Below are positions 51,701 to 62,667 of a stretch of DNA of 64,000 nt, in pieces. The first letter of the stretch is position 1. Each line of letters begins with the position of its first letter. The position numbers and the translations under genes are program-made. Source of the stretch: Wolfiporia cocos (taxonomy: Eukaryota > Basidiomycota > Agaricomycetes > Polyporales > Phaeolaceae); assembly GCA_029448655.1 (NCBI GenBank), contig JACCLO010000005.1, positions 1,550,001 through 1,614,000 of the forward strand, read 5' to 3'. The notes below the pieces were generated by a model. The model was not told the DNA's origin. It ran no database searches and saw only the letters and a list, made by a program, of their open reading frames with translations.

Positions 51701-52272
51701 TGGGACGTCGCTGCCGGCACCAATAGCGCAGAGCGGAGTGTGGCCTGCGACTTTGCGCGGGCGAGGCGCACAGAGAGCGGCTCCTCGCCGTCCGACTCGC
51801 TCTCGTCGTGCTCCCCGCCCGCGGCGCTGGCGATGGGCCGCCGGCCGGGGACGAGCGAGGGGTGGAGGATCCGGAGCGCGGCAATGGCGGGGGCGCTGGC
51901 GCTGGCGCGGACGACGCCGGGCTCGGCGAGGGCGGCCTTGAGGTGCTCAGAGGGCAGCCAGGACCTGGTCGGGCCGAAGCTGCGCGCGTCGTCGTCGGGG
52001 TCGGGGGTGGTGGGCCCCGCGCTGGAGGAGGACGAGCTCGAGGGTGCGTCGTGGCTCGTCGTCACGAGCGGGGGCGCGGGGAGCGGCGCGGCGCGGCGGC
52101 CGAGGGTGCCGAGGGTGCCGCGGAAGCCGGTGAGGTGCGCCTTGAGTGGTTTGGAGGGCGGTTTTGGGGTGTGGGCGTCGGACGCGCCGTGGTCGGTGTC
52201 GCACTGGGAGCTGGAGGCGCCGTCGGACTTGTCGGCGCGGCGCGCGGAGAAGACGGCGGCGATACGGCGCAT
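48703..52272 (-). CDS. Large low-complexity protein of unknown function
   Basis: Two exons, 52272-50886 and 50591-48703, 1091 aa; start at the MRRIAAVF Met because the upstream frame (to 52440) looks like leader sequence. The N-terminal third is Ser/Pro/Ala-rich with a moderately conserved-looking folded block (HLDDIAVVQPW, WASRPCFEDRVAVYLP, GVEAIEFSEALELLAG). The second half has a long charged helix (IRQQRLEKERFLAAERARR to about 70 residues, likely a single alpha-helix or coiled coil). It also has a Met/Asn tract (MNMGMNMNMNMN), PMPVPVPVP, poly-Gln and Ser-Gln repeats. This suggests a disordered scaffold, but no family is recognised. The 294-bp intron (donor GTAAGC, acceptor CACAG) is a multiple of three and has no in-frame stop. 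GC content is about 68%. Confidence 0.75.
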   Translation of the reverse strand: MRRIAAVFSARRADKSDGASSSQCDTDHGASDAHTPKPPSKPLKAHLTGFRGTLGTLGRRAAPLPAPPLVTTSHDAPSSSSSSSAGPTTPDPDDDARSFGPTRSWLPSEHLKAALAEPGVVRASASAPAIAALRILHPSLVPGRRPIASAAGGEHDESESDGEEPLSVRLARAKSQATLRSALLVPAATSQPLAPADYARVLAQNGLLPPCAPPPLLRVPGAPLFPRSSNTCSPSRPSHYYPEGALLPHLFHRRVRAKLSHPLSRADERALATFAQRSGAPARRTPSVHLDDIAVVQPWQVSQFSEGLQRWASRPCFEDRVAVYLPADNEPGLVATAVVGTGLGVEAIEFSEALELLAGTYNPDDSAQAQVEFPRAVLPETGPQPRHAAQAWAPAAEDEAGEVLGELGAEILHAISTLSISTAVAADGSSTPPLTTSPVSPASEGPLTPPLTSGGASAGKTTGKHPSARLLSMVACIRSGASAVATPGLRSAPSSRRLPDCLARGGVSPTVRSTCRLQAYIIASRSHACTQSALALPRCSCAETSSQLDMPLTLFCITFTGTPRAQPYKSVPSPLRTAQSAALPNPWSPADEKHAEGSEQHPSRAGAESPASSGSASSSPAASTSTSSATITALPAARPRPAVRFAEAPRERDADAAERKENIPLGYMQRIRQQRLEKERFLAAERARRAKAEEQARHEREEEERARREREERVRWEKEEERRRRMYQEEVAAARARARDSRQFVQPMLAGVEGAAGASVGIEWARDKRESARQASREREEMYRRPAYDARRSSEPAARQQRNTSPAPPPPVSRGVREGSPAPSANASASGSQRGSASQQSHHLAPPHPANPATAPRSTSAPDVRPRERRGSDSPANRSSMASADAGARDRRSSMSSPAPSPAPVWMAGPGMNMGMNMNMNMNRMSMNMGMMNMAPMPMMAVPMPVPVPVPMPGYGMPMMEPLLPPTPPFMMQQYGRPPSRTSQGHSPSHSQSQSHTTGQSQNQSAGQGQARRSHDSSPTPPHASHRPQEQQQQQQPRAHSSSPTSKHAARDAFPPSAGRGAVRASVPQHTGTRAGAEQAQSSSRGQTHHRRVSADADLPRAPQGYPQAQSQSQSQSRSREGRPEERRATRSAPTPTPAAPAARPAAHHASSMPAPVVVSEARSSWAIPQSGFQILSRPSQQRRQTVIS

Positions 52273-53596
52273 GGAGAGGGCCGTCGCGGGGGGCGTAGAG
52301 GGGCGGGTGGTGGCCGGGTTCAGGGAGAAGAGCAGGGTGCGCGGTGCCAGGTCAGAGTGCGGCCGCTGGGAACATCTGAGAAACGGCAGGTGGACTGAAA
52401 CGAAGTGGCAAAGGCAACCAGGGCCTGCCGCGGGTGGCACAGCAACGGGTGGGTCGAGTGTCGCGCGTGCGGGGGGCAGCCCGTCGAGTGCGGATATAAG
52501 AGACGAGGAAAGGAGAGACGGGGCGAACAGGAGAAAAGGCTGAGGCGGTGAGAAATCGGGAACGTTCAGCGTGCCAGGCGGAAGGCCTAGCGCCCTCTCC
52601 AGCGCGTGTCTCCGCCGGCTAGCTAGTCGTCACAAAATGACTAAGCGAAGAAGGTGATGACAAGTGTCGTTGGCTGTCAAAAGTGACAAGACAGCTGTCG
52701 GGGCACGGCAAGTGTGTTCCGTGCGAAGCCCGACGACGTCCCGCCGCGCGCTTGTCATCTTGCTAGTTTAGGTCACGATGGCGGCTGATGGCGGCCTGTT
52801 TCCTAATCAAATCATTGATAGATCACTGGCGCTCGGATCGTGGCTCCTCCCCTCATCAGCGACGATCGCTCTTAGCTTCACAACGTTTTTCTGGCCAGGC
52901 CCCGATCACGCCACACAGCGCTGCGCAGGGGCGCGATCCTTAGCCTCGTGGCTTGCTGCATTCAATCTGCAGAATGGTATACGATTATTGGGTATGTCTG
53001 CTGAGTAGCCATCGCGCCACAATGCCAACTCCCTCACAACCGCATCACAATCGTTCTCAGTGTGCCCGGCGGATGCAGATATCCGGTGCATAATTGGTAA
53101 GCTTCTCTTAAAAGGCCACTGTGAGCTTCGATAAAAATTTGCGGCATAGCAGTTTTGACGACAAGCGCATGGAACACACTCAATTTCATGGAGCACCGAG
53201 GTCAGTTTTGTAGAACTTGACTTTCCCTTATTACCGACTTACATTTCAGATCTACTCTTCGAGCACCGCGTGCTACCACTTGCTGCACTGCACGTGGTAT
53301 GATCTGCGACTCAAGGCAGGTAAGCAGGGCAACGAACCTCAAGTCGCAATGAAACATAGAACACGACGTCGGTGAGCATCATCGAGAATATGCACGGAGG
53401 GGGTGCAAGCCACACTGCGGCGTGTAGCACGCCGCCGCACAGGTGATCTCATGGTAAGTCGTCATCATAAACTCATGCTTTATGACGTTCGCTTCGATTC
53501 TCCATTTGTCTCGTGTAGTATGTCCACGTGCATACGCCAACGACTGATTACACTTGTACTCCACATTTTGCACCGGCGTGAACTCGTGCACTCACC
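52273..53596. other. Divergent intergenic region
   Basis: Between the minus-strand low-complexity gene and the plus-strand MULE gene. The first 300 bp are GC-rich and probably the 5' UTR/promoter of the former. No RNA gene or ORF of note. Confidence 0.4.
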
Positions 53597-56500
53597 ATGC
53601 CTAAGTTGCTGCATCTCTGCGCGGCTGAACCTGACGGACAAACTCTTGATGGCAAAATCACAACGGTTGGTTTGGTATCCTATCTCTTGATATGAATAGC
53701 TTGATGTTGTATCTTATAGATCCCCGAAGGCTCTACACCTCAGACAAGCGTCGAGCCACAGCCACAAGGCCGTCGAGCCAAGGTAAGCAGCCGCGATTTC
53801 TGCCCCTCGTCTAATCTGATTCAGAATAAAAGGTTAATATCGGCGCACTCTACTGTAACAAGGATCAAAATGATGCCCTTCGTGCTCTCTATGAGCAACA
53901 GCAGCACTTTACGGCCATGTATACACCTTCTCCTGAATCTCAGCAGCAAGCAGCGTCACTACTGAATGAGTGGAGACTTGATGAGGTATCTTCTGAGATG
54001 TTGGAGAGGAAATGGAAGGTCGTATGGTCACAGACGTGGGTGAGAGGGTCAGGAAATGAGATGGTAGAACGGGTCTTGTATCAATGGTAGCTACGTCATA
54101 TGCTCAATGTCAGAATATTACCAATATCCCTGAAGTGTCTGTGGGTATGACACACAAGCACGACAGAAGCGAGAGAAGCCGCACAATCCAACAGACACAA
54201 CCACGTCAACGAGCACTTCTGCATCCAAGCCCGAGTGGTCACGACGCGCTGCATATGAATTTGTCGAATGCCTTGCGCACATCGATATAACTCGTGTGAG
54301 AGGAGCAGGCACAATCTCTCGCATCATGGGATATCCACATCACAACGATGCATGTAACAAGACGTTAATGACACGCTTCCCGCTTATACCGCTCCATCCT
54401 CATGTCATTGAGGTTGCACTCAATCAGCTTCTACAGGGCCAGCGGTACGGGAATCTCTTCAAATGAGCTCAGTTATCCTTAAAACAGTTTTTTTCACATT
54501 ATAGGCTTACTACAATACAACACCGCAATCTCAACATGCTAAAATCACAGTCATACCGAGGGCAGCATGATGCAGACCCTCGGAGAGCAAATTTCCGATA
54601 TGAAATTTTGCCCGCAGATTTTTCAGGTCTATACCGACAGCATTTGCGCTCCGCTTTTGCTATTGACATCAAGGTTGCCCCCGAGTTGAATGTCGACAAC
54701 TGGCTTGATCCCACAAGCCCACATTATAAGCCAAAGCTACATGAAGCAGTTTTTCATTATCAGGGCCGTGCCGACCAAGGGGACCGATTCGAGCTCTGCT
54801 TCAGTACACCCGAGATGGCGGCTGCGGCTTGGAAATTCATACATGGTAAACAACTTGTTCTTGATGGCACTTTCGGCATCAGTACCTCACGACTCCTGCT
54901 CTGGATTTCAATGGGGATCGACGACAGTGGCCACGGAATACCTGTCGCTCTCTTCCTTTTCTCTGCACCTACTGGTAATCGAGCAACACATGCAGGCTAT
55001 GACACCAGGATTTTAGTCAAATTACTAGGTGCCTGGAAGAAATCGCTAGGATTCAATGCACAGGATGAGGAGTTTGAACCCACTGCAGCACTAACAGACA
55101 CAGATACAAAGGAACGTGGTGCACTACTGAGTATATGGCCTAGAATCATACTGCTTCTGTGTCGCTTCCATGTGCGCCAGTGTTGGACGAACAAGCGCAC
55201 TTCCTTGTTAGGGAAACAAGCCAACATATGGTCCATGGATGTGCAGAAACGATTGCTTTCTCTAGAGACAGCGTATGTTTTCAGCTAGCTGGACAGGTCC
55301 TAATGTGTCCTTACTGTGCATGCCATAGATTACTGCAAACAACTAATCATCCACTTGCACTATCACTGGTTGGTGGTGTCAAGAGAGATCTTGAAGCAAT
55401 GGCACGAGACTCTGGTGGCCAAAAGGCAAGCAGGGCTGGCTTAAGCTTCATTTGCTATCTGGAGGACAACTGGATGATGCCGGAGCTCTGGTATAGCTGG
55501 TCACAGAAGGGACGAAATGATGCAGCATTACGCATGCAGGTAGAATCATGCAGCATCCTATCCACGACAAATCACCTTGAAGCCTTCAATGGCAGCCTCA
55601 AATACAAGCACCTCCTCGAATGGCAGCATTCTAACAAGCGGCGACTCCGCTTTGACATCTTGATATTTCATCTCATCACCCACATCCTACCTGACATATA
55701 TGCACAGCATCGCATGCTCAACGGCTTTTATATGTGGAGAAATGACCGATTTCTCAGCGCATCAGGGGGCATCCAAATTCCTTACTTGCCTTCTCCTAAT
55801 AAGTCCAGTCGTGCCGAACCACAGTCACTAGCACTGCACACACTGCGGGTGTGGTATGAGCCGGATTTGCGTAGGGATGCCAGCGCCCAAGCACTGTTCG
55901 ACTCACAGTTTATTCAACCTGTGCAGAGCCACTGCCCATATGAGTTGTGGGCAACATGTTTCACGACTCAGAGCGTGGCAGGGGATCCTAACCGTGCTCG
56001 GTACTGGCTCACCGCTCATCCATCTGGCACGGCAACCTGTACATGCCCAGATTGGCTATTCCAAGGTGGCGCATGCAAGCATCTTCGTGCATTTCGAATG
56101 GTCATCACAGCCTGGATGACGAACGGTCAACTGCCACATTCTTTCCGGTTTCCGGTGACAGCTGCAGAGGCGGAGCAGATTGAGAATGAGAATCGACGCT
56201 GGTATGGCCCCAATTATGACATGCTAGTCACCAAGCCCATCCCCGAGCCATATAAACTACCTGAACCGCCTGCTCGTGCTGCGGATGCAAACACCGGTTC
56301 TTCAGGGGCTCTCCCACCTCGTAACGTTGAAGCCATTCCCATTGAACACGAGTTAGACATACCAGTTCTGGTTGAACGTACTGGATCACCAGCTCAAGAA
56401 CTTCAAACCATGGACCCAATATCTGACAAGGCAGATGATGGAGAAATTTATATTAGCAACGAGCCCATGGTGAGCCAGAAAACGACTGGAAACATATTGA

Positions 56501-56818
56501 TTACTAAATAGATTCTTGCAGCCGTCGGCATCACTGCCATCCCCGGACCCCACAGACTTGATCGCCACGACTACAGCAACAGCGGTGACGTTTCAAAGAC
56601 AACGTCGCATAGAGCACGACGTGGAAAAGATTCTACCTGTACTACATGGCATACTCAGCCATGTTCAAGACATAAATAGTCATGTCGAGATGACTGCCAA
56701 TCTCTCTGAATTTCGGGATACAATCGCGAGTCTCAGCGATATATTGGGCCGTACTTCAGATCAAGTTGGACAAGACAATCAATACATCACCTCTCCGGCG
56801 GTGCCTAATGGCGAGTGA
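53597..56818 (+). CDS. Mutator-like (MULE) transposase with SWIM zinc finger
   Basis: Seven exons: 53597-53665, 53720-53782, 53833-54086, 54136-54444, 54505-55272, 55329-56469, 56522-56818; 966 aa with no stop. The N-terminal part has a Cys pair after splicing (VLYQCVCGYD, family zinc-binding start). It is followed by the region LIPLHPHVIEVALNQLL, the MULE DDE domain and a SWIM finger CTCPDWLFQGGACKH (C-x-C-xn-C-x-H). DDE candidates are Asp in LVLDGTFGIS, Asp in ALTDTDTKERG together with LCRFHVRQCW, and Glu in TTNHLEAFNGSLK. A C-terminal coiled-coil-like tail follows. All introns are 49-60 bp and each join restores family sequence. No terminal inverted repeats were found around it, so it may be a domesticated or immobile copy as well as a transposon. 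Confidence 0.88.
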
Positions 56819-57279
56819 TTCTCAAGCTCATAATCCATACCACCAAGCTGATTGTAGGTTTATGACAGGATTGCAAGCCCATACCAGTGGCACCCATGGG
56901 CATGTAACAAGAAAGAGATTACGTCCGCCTTCGCCAGAAAGCAAGCAGAGACGGAAGAGATCAGGGGGTGTCTTGTAATTGTGATGATTCGGTGTAAAAT
57001 TACATCAGCTACTGTGATACTTGCAGACAGCGAACGTATCAAATGCACTCTGCGTCTCGTCACGCAGGCGCAGTGCCCTTTTACGCCCAGGTGCACCCAT
57101 GCCATTCTCCGACTCTGAGCTCTGCAGAAACGTCGACACCGCCAAAGCGCGCAGCACGAAGCGAGGGGTCGTGCAGATGGCGCAGGAGCCGCTGGATGTG
57201 GATGAAAGACAGCTAGTGAGAGGTAGCGCGGAAAAGGAAGCAGAGATCGGAGTGGATGTGCTGGCTTGTGGCCTCGCAC
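56819..57279. other. Spacer between the MULE gene and the deubiquitinase pseudogene
   Basis: No gene supported. Minus-strand open frame continues from the USP fragment but loses family similarity after LANYMLPPLLPG. Confidence 0.4.
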
Positions 57280-60200
57280 ATGGACGCCGGGCAGTAATGG
57301 CGGCAGCATGTAGTTGGCGAGTTCCAGGCCCTTCAGAGGGTAGTCCACGAACAACTCGATCTTATCGGTGAAGTGGCCTTTCGAAGAGAACCACTTCAGG
57401 TGGATCATAAGCACCAGAGGAAGCCGAGAGAGCAACAGGTTCTTGGTGGCCTTGCACAGCATCTTACAACGTGGGCAATTCCTGATATGTGCATGAGGGC
57501 TGAAGAAACTCAGTTTAGGAAGAGAGATACCATGTGTCTGACTTCTCCATTACTTCCTCCTTGACGAACACGTCGAGGTAATGATATGGTGAAATCTTGG
57601 AGAGACCTCGACTTGAAGTGATCGGAAGTGTCAGGCGGCGCCGCGCGAGAGGGGCTGGATTAAAAGACGCTTGCAGGGGCAAGGGCACGATGCCATTCAA
57701 AGCGGGGGATGGAGAGAAGGTTGAGCCGGATATCTGTGGGGATATATTGCGCGAGACGCTGGGTATTGAATAAGTGTTCCATCTGCGAGAGGAAAAGGTC
57801 CATGTTGTGTTGCAGTCTAGGGAACAGCGGTGATCAGTTCCAGGGCGGGATACATGTCTTCGGATCAGTCATATGTTTTCTGGTATCACGGGCGCTGGAC
57901 TGTGGTTGTGTGGGTATGATATGTTGGAAGTGCGCGCGGGTGCGGCACACGGGTGCGATCTCGTCGCCACGGCGCGGGAGCAGTTGCGTCCCTGGTAGAA
58001 TAGGGGCGGTTACGCCGGATCAGGGTATGGCGGGACCGGTGGTGGTACGGCGGCCGGTGTTAGTAGAAAGTTGAGGACACTATGTACGTACCGGCACGCG
58101 TTTGTTACCAGAACCCACCACATCGTAGCGGGGTCCCTAGCGGGCAGTAGGACACGGCCATTGTCTCGCGCGACCCGAATTTCTACACAAACGCGTCCAC
58201 TTCTCAGCTGGGGGAATCAGCTGGCAGACTCACCTCCTCATCTTCTGCTTGACGCTTTTTGCACTCGGTTTTCTGCTCGTGGCCCTGGCAACTCGACGAT
58301 GACGAAGACAGGCCGGAGGGAGCGATCCTAGAGGCGACGGAAGCTCGGTTAGCGGAGAGGGACGGGGGAGAAGGGACTCGTAGCGCACGACGTACGACGA
58401 AGCGCAGTGGCTCGGAAGCGCAGCGCGGCAGTGCAGGGTGAAGCAAGTGCGACGTACCAGCATGGGGCGCGGGCGCAGAGCGGAGCGCGAGGGATCGGCG
58501 TCGAGGGAGCGCAGTGGAGGGCCGCCGAAGTCGACGGGCGCTCCAACGAGGGAGCGCAACGTGCGCGCGCGTTCGGGGGACGTGCCCCGTGGCCGAAAGG
58601 CCGAAGGTGCGGGCGAGGCGGTAGGGCTTCGGGCGAGACGGTAAGGCTCCGGATTTGGAGTGTGCACCGACACGGGAGTCGCCAAGCCAAACGGCGACGA
58701 GGGTTAAGCGCGCGGATACGGCGTACTGGCGCCGGGCAGCGGGAAGCTGTGAAAGTCAGGGGAATGGTGCGTGCCGGGCGGCGGCGAGTCGCGAAAGCAA
58801 CGGCGGAAACAGCGGCGGTCGACGCGCAGGGCCTGAGGAGCTCGGAAGCATGGCGGAACAGTGCCGATGCGAGGGAGCGGCTTAGGAGGGCGCGCAGGGT
58901 CACGGAAGAGGAACGCGGGCGCTCCAGCAAGGGAGCGCACTCGGGCGGGGCGCGTAGTCCGTAGGTGCTGGCGCAGTGGCGACTTCGCTCGAGGGAGCGT
59001 GTTGGAAGTGCGCGAGCGTCGGGCGCGGTGCACGGGTGCGATCTCGTCGCCACGGCGCGGGAGCAGTTGCGCCCCTGGTAGAATAGGGGGTCCCTGGCGG
59101 GCAGTAGGGCGCGGCCGTTGTCTGGCACGACCCGAGGCACGACCCGAATTTCTATATGATATCGAGTGTCCGTACCATCGATATGCTGCGAGGAATGCAC
59201 TTGGATAATGCATCCAAGGTTGGAGAGAGGGATGAATCTGCACCGGACTTTTCAAGATCATTAGCATTAGTACTGCCAATTAAATCATCAGATACGAACC
59301 GGAACAACACAGGCGGTGGCTCTAGGGAATAATGCCCATTGGTTTGTGTAGGTATTTAGGGCTTATGTTGATGGAGCTCGGCAGAGGAGATTGTGCAGGC
59401 TCGATATTGCCCATCTGCAGTAGAGACAGGTGGGGATGACACAGTTGATGATTCCGCTGGTGAACGAATATGACCAATTGTCGTGCTCTTCAGATTGGGG
59501 TCTGATTGGGAAGTAGAATATGACGTTGTTCCGTTCATATTGAGCGAAGTCAAGCCGTTCACCAAACCTGCTGCACTACTCACCTCCCCTGAGCCATTCA
59601 CACTTACACTGGCCGTAGCGGCAGCACTGCCTGCACCTTGTGCCACTACCTCAAACTCCCTCTTCCACGCTTGCAAGCCGCCGACAAGCAGCACTTGAGG
59701 CCGCTTCAGGTTCTTGCGAAACACAACCTCGTATATCGCCCGCGAGAGGATTGACAGGGGCGTGTTCACGTCTCCAAATGATTCTGATGCATCGTCGTAC
59801 ACCACGACAAGATCAAATGTATCGCGGTTGCTGAATAGGCTCTACTCAATGGTCGGCGAGACTACCAGTGCATTTTCGATGGAGTCTGCAGTCACTCTAT
59901 ATTGAAAGCTCAGCACCTCAAATGACCTACCATAAGTCTCATACATACTCGTTACGCAGCAAGACGAATGGCTATATGCATACAACGGCATTCCTTTGAT
60001 GTGTCCCCTTCCAAATTCCGCTCGCGACCATACATCCGGCAAGAGCACTTTGATGTCGCTCCTACGGTTGTACGCATGCAGCATCTTCAGGAATAGGGAC
60101 GTCAACACAGGCAAATCCGCCGGTTTGTCGGGCTATGCTGATGGTGGTGAACTAGTGATCGTGATGGTAACGCAGCTGCCGCTGACTTGAACTTGAGAGA

Positions 60201-60390
60201 CAGTGCAGACGGCTTTTGAGGGACGTTCGGCGTCATTGGCAAACGATTTAACACGGGAGACGCGGGTCGGCTCACAAACATGTCGATTGTTGGCCAGATT
60301 GGCGTACTCGTAGGATGTGGACCCAAGTCCATCGGAAGCACAGGGAACGGATTGGGCGCGGCTCTTGCTCATGCTCGTCTGCCTCCTCCA
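57280..60390 (-). pseudogene. DOA4/UBP-type ubiquitin hydrolase pseudogene with rhodanese domain
   Basis: Minus-strand pieces in the right order. 60385-60130: N-terminal Ser/Pro region (MFVSRPASPV), frameshifted. 60114-59356: rhodanese-like domain (DIKVLLPDVWSRAEFGRGHIKG, VVVYDDASESFGDVNTPLSIL, VLLVGGLQAWKREF) with a TAG where relatives continue after VVSPTIE. 57700-57280: USP C-terminal half (SPYHYLDVFVKEEVMEKSDTW, then across a ~50-bp intron NCPRCK, KATKNLLLSRLP, LIHLKWFSSKGHFTDKIELFVDYPL). The catalytic Cys box is missing from the gap 57701-59355, where a foreign repeat lies, and the His box is not found after 57280. The intact gene would remove ubiquitin at endosomes or the proteasome; this copy cannot. 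Confidence 0.85.
57701..59355. mobile_element. GC-rich insertion flanked by ~150-bp direct repeats in the pseudogene
   Basis: Direct repeats: left copy 57922-58006 plus 58129-58192, right copy 59000-59152. They share TGTTGGAAGTGCGCG, GGGTGCGATCTCGTCGCCACGG, CAGTTGCG, GGTCCCT.GCGGGCAGTAGG and CGACCCGAATTTCTA. The left copy carries a 122-bp insertion (58007-58128). The ~800 bp between them is ~70% GC with subrepeated GAGGGAGCGC words. ORFs on both strands are Arg/Pro/Ser low complexity and unconvincing. Could be an LTR-like pair or a tandem duplication; no target duplication was identified. Confidence 0.5.
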
Positions 60391-60807
60391 GCTTGTCAAT
60401 TGACGGGAACCTCTGCGCAACGTCTGCAGCACTGGGGAGGGGTAGGTGCAGTGAGGACGATGCAGAGCAAGTGGGAGAGGGCGGATCAAAACTCGAGACT
60501 GACACGAGTGCGTGCGGGGAGGGCAGCGGGGGCATCTAGCGGCACGCCGCCTCGCACCGCCTCGGCGATGGCGCGGCGGGCGACACAGTGAGGCCCGTGT
60601 TCCATAATGCATGCATGTGTTCTGCAATGCTGCTGACGGGTGCGCCGGGCACTCTTCGAATGTTTGTGCCCCATGTGCAGTGGGGGAGACGTACACAACA
60701 TTTCGACACTGTAAGAGATATTACAATTGCTGCATATGCGGCCTGCCGCTATCTGTAGACTCGACAACATCGTCTCTGGGTATACTAGAGGATTGGCCCT
60801 GCTCATA
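60391..60807. other. Intergenic or 5' region of the pseudogene
   Basis: No gene recognised; GC-rich towards 60550. Minus-strand frame here is Arg/Cys-rich and not protein-like. Confidence 0.35.
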
Positions 60808-62612
60808 CTAGTCCTCGTCCTTTGTCAAGTCAATCACATCAGCTGACCCCACCACCTCACCCTTCGTCAAGTCTATCACATCCGACCCGCCCTCGTCCTC
60901 TGTCATGTCAATGACACTTGGCCCGACCTCACCTTTTGTCAAGTCAATGATTGGGCCAAGCCTGCGCCCTAAAAAACGCTTACGCTTCGAGTGCTGCAGC
61001 GCAGGGCCGAAGTGAGCTGAGGAAGGAATACTAGGGTCAGATTCGTCGCGCTTGCGCTTTTGAGAGTGTGGCACAGGAACAATGTGAGCCTCATCAGCAC
61101 AGAAGAGGTTGATGGCATTAGGCTTGTTGTGTCCGGAATGACCAGGCATAAACAGCCTGTCAAGAGGCTGTGAACGCGATGATGAGGATTTAGATCCAGA
61201 TGCAGTATCATGACTGATACTGGAGTATCTTGCTAAGCAGTCTTTGAGGTCAGCGTCGAGAAAGTCGATATCTGAGTAGACAGATGACCCAGAACCTCGG
61301 ATCACAGGAGGGGTTGGAAGCCGTGTGGGCAGTGGAGATGGCTCTGGTTTGAAAGCCAAAGGTGAATGACAAGCAGGCGGAATATGCATAGCAAGACCCA
61401 TCCCTCGCAGTGGTTTGACATCAGGGTCCAGGGGAGGGCAATGATGATAAAGAAACATATTGACACCCATGCATTGCCCACAACGGCTGCAACCACCGAG
61501 TGATGCGATAAGCTGCGAGTACGCAATGCCCGGGTTCTCACGGTCGATAAGTTTTAGGATGGATGCCACTGTGTCGTCCTCGGAAGGCAGCGGCATCTCA
61601 TGTATGTAACGACGTGTAGTTGGGCCCGCATTATCTGCCAAACCAAGGACCAAGTCTAATTGATGGAATCAGTAAATGTCAGCAAACACTATCAGAGCGA
61701 ACGTGCTTACTATCAAATGCAATCAGCTGACGAGCAGGCCCATCAGAGACCCCATCCTGTGTCTGAGAGCTGTGTATGGACGGCGAGCTCGGCTCTGCAA
61801 GTACTCTGAATAGATCGGGCTGCTCATGTGCAAATGCCCTAACTAAGCATTCGTTGTTCTCAGCACGTTAGACTCATGAAGGTATGCTTGACTTACCTGT
61901 TAACGATGGTGATGGACCTTGAGATACGTTGCATATTAGTCGTGCGCACAAGCATGTGACATCACGTACGCACCTGAAGTTGGAGTCCCAGAGAACAAAT
62001 CTGATAGGGACCAGGCTTGCATCAGTATAGCACAGATATAGCCATAAAGATATACATACCGTCCAACAGGTAATCTGCAGTCAGGATCTGAGGATGTTCC
62101 TCTAAGAGGCCCTGCAAATTGACTATGGTTCGGTCATCATTATCAGTCTTGGGGCACAAAGGAGGTAAATTATAGACATACCAAAATAAGAGCAGCCAGC
62201 TTTACCCCTCGGCTTCCAGTGAACACAGCCCAAGCATGGGTCCCCATGGTGTTCGCCAGCAATCGGAGCAAATATTTTGACAGGAATATCAATGCCGCCA
62301 TTGTGGAGCGAGCAAAAACATGAGATGGCACGCTGCCATCTTGTTCGGCGTGAGTACCGGATGATATGCGCAGCTGATATAGGACGACCATCACTGTCGC
62401 AGGGGCTTATTTTGATTTCAGAATAAGTCGGGTAAACATTTGTTTTTGGCTTACTAAGCAACGGGAATCAATCGCGGCGGGTTAGATTTGAAGGTGACGA
62501 GAGAATCGGAGCTCTTGAGAGCGACCTTCCATTCGCACTCTTCCTCGTAGAACGGGGAGGCTTTGTAGCGAGAGGTGGGAGAAGAGGGCAATTTACTAAG
62601 AGCGGGCACCAT
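60808..62612 (-). CDS. Cys-rich protein with a C-terminal array of four SUMO-interaction-like motifs
   Basis: Seven exons: 62612-62455, 62405-62182, 62122-62060, 62000-61974, 61917-61897, 61842-61711, 61655-60808; 490 aa, all phases compatible, introns 49-59 bp, two micro-exons of 27 and 21 bp. The N-terminal half has a compact Cys/His region (CDSDGRPIS, ISCFCSLHNGGIDIPVKIFAPI, DPCLGCVHWKPRGKAGC) resembling an uncharacterised basidiomycete family. A second Cys cluster is CSRCGQC. The C-terminal ~60 residues contain IIDLTKGE, VIDMTEDE, VIDLTKGE and VIDLTKDE, each a hydrophobic-hydrophobic-Asp-Leu/Met-Thr core with acidic residues. This is the classical SIM form found in SUMO-targeted ubiquitin ligases. 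KRKR segments upstream could be nuclear localisation signals. A nuclear, SUMO-binding role is inferred. No RING finger is evident. Confidence 0.8.
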
Positions 62613-62667
62613 TTTGATGTGAAGTTCGAGTTAGAGCAGAATCGGTGAGGGTCAGACAGTCATTGGC

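Noticed and set aside
58230..59200. Minus- and plus-strand ORFs in the GC-rich insert as a real protein gene
   Set aside because: Arg/Pro/Ser repeats open on both strands at once reflect ~70% GC and subrepeats rather than coding constraint.
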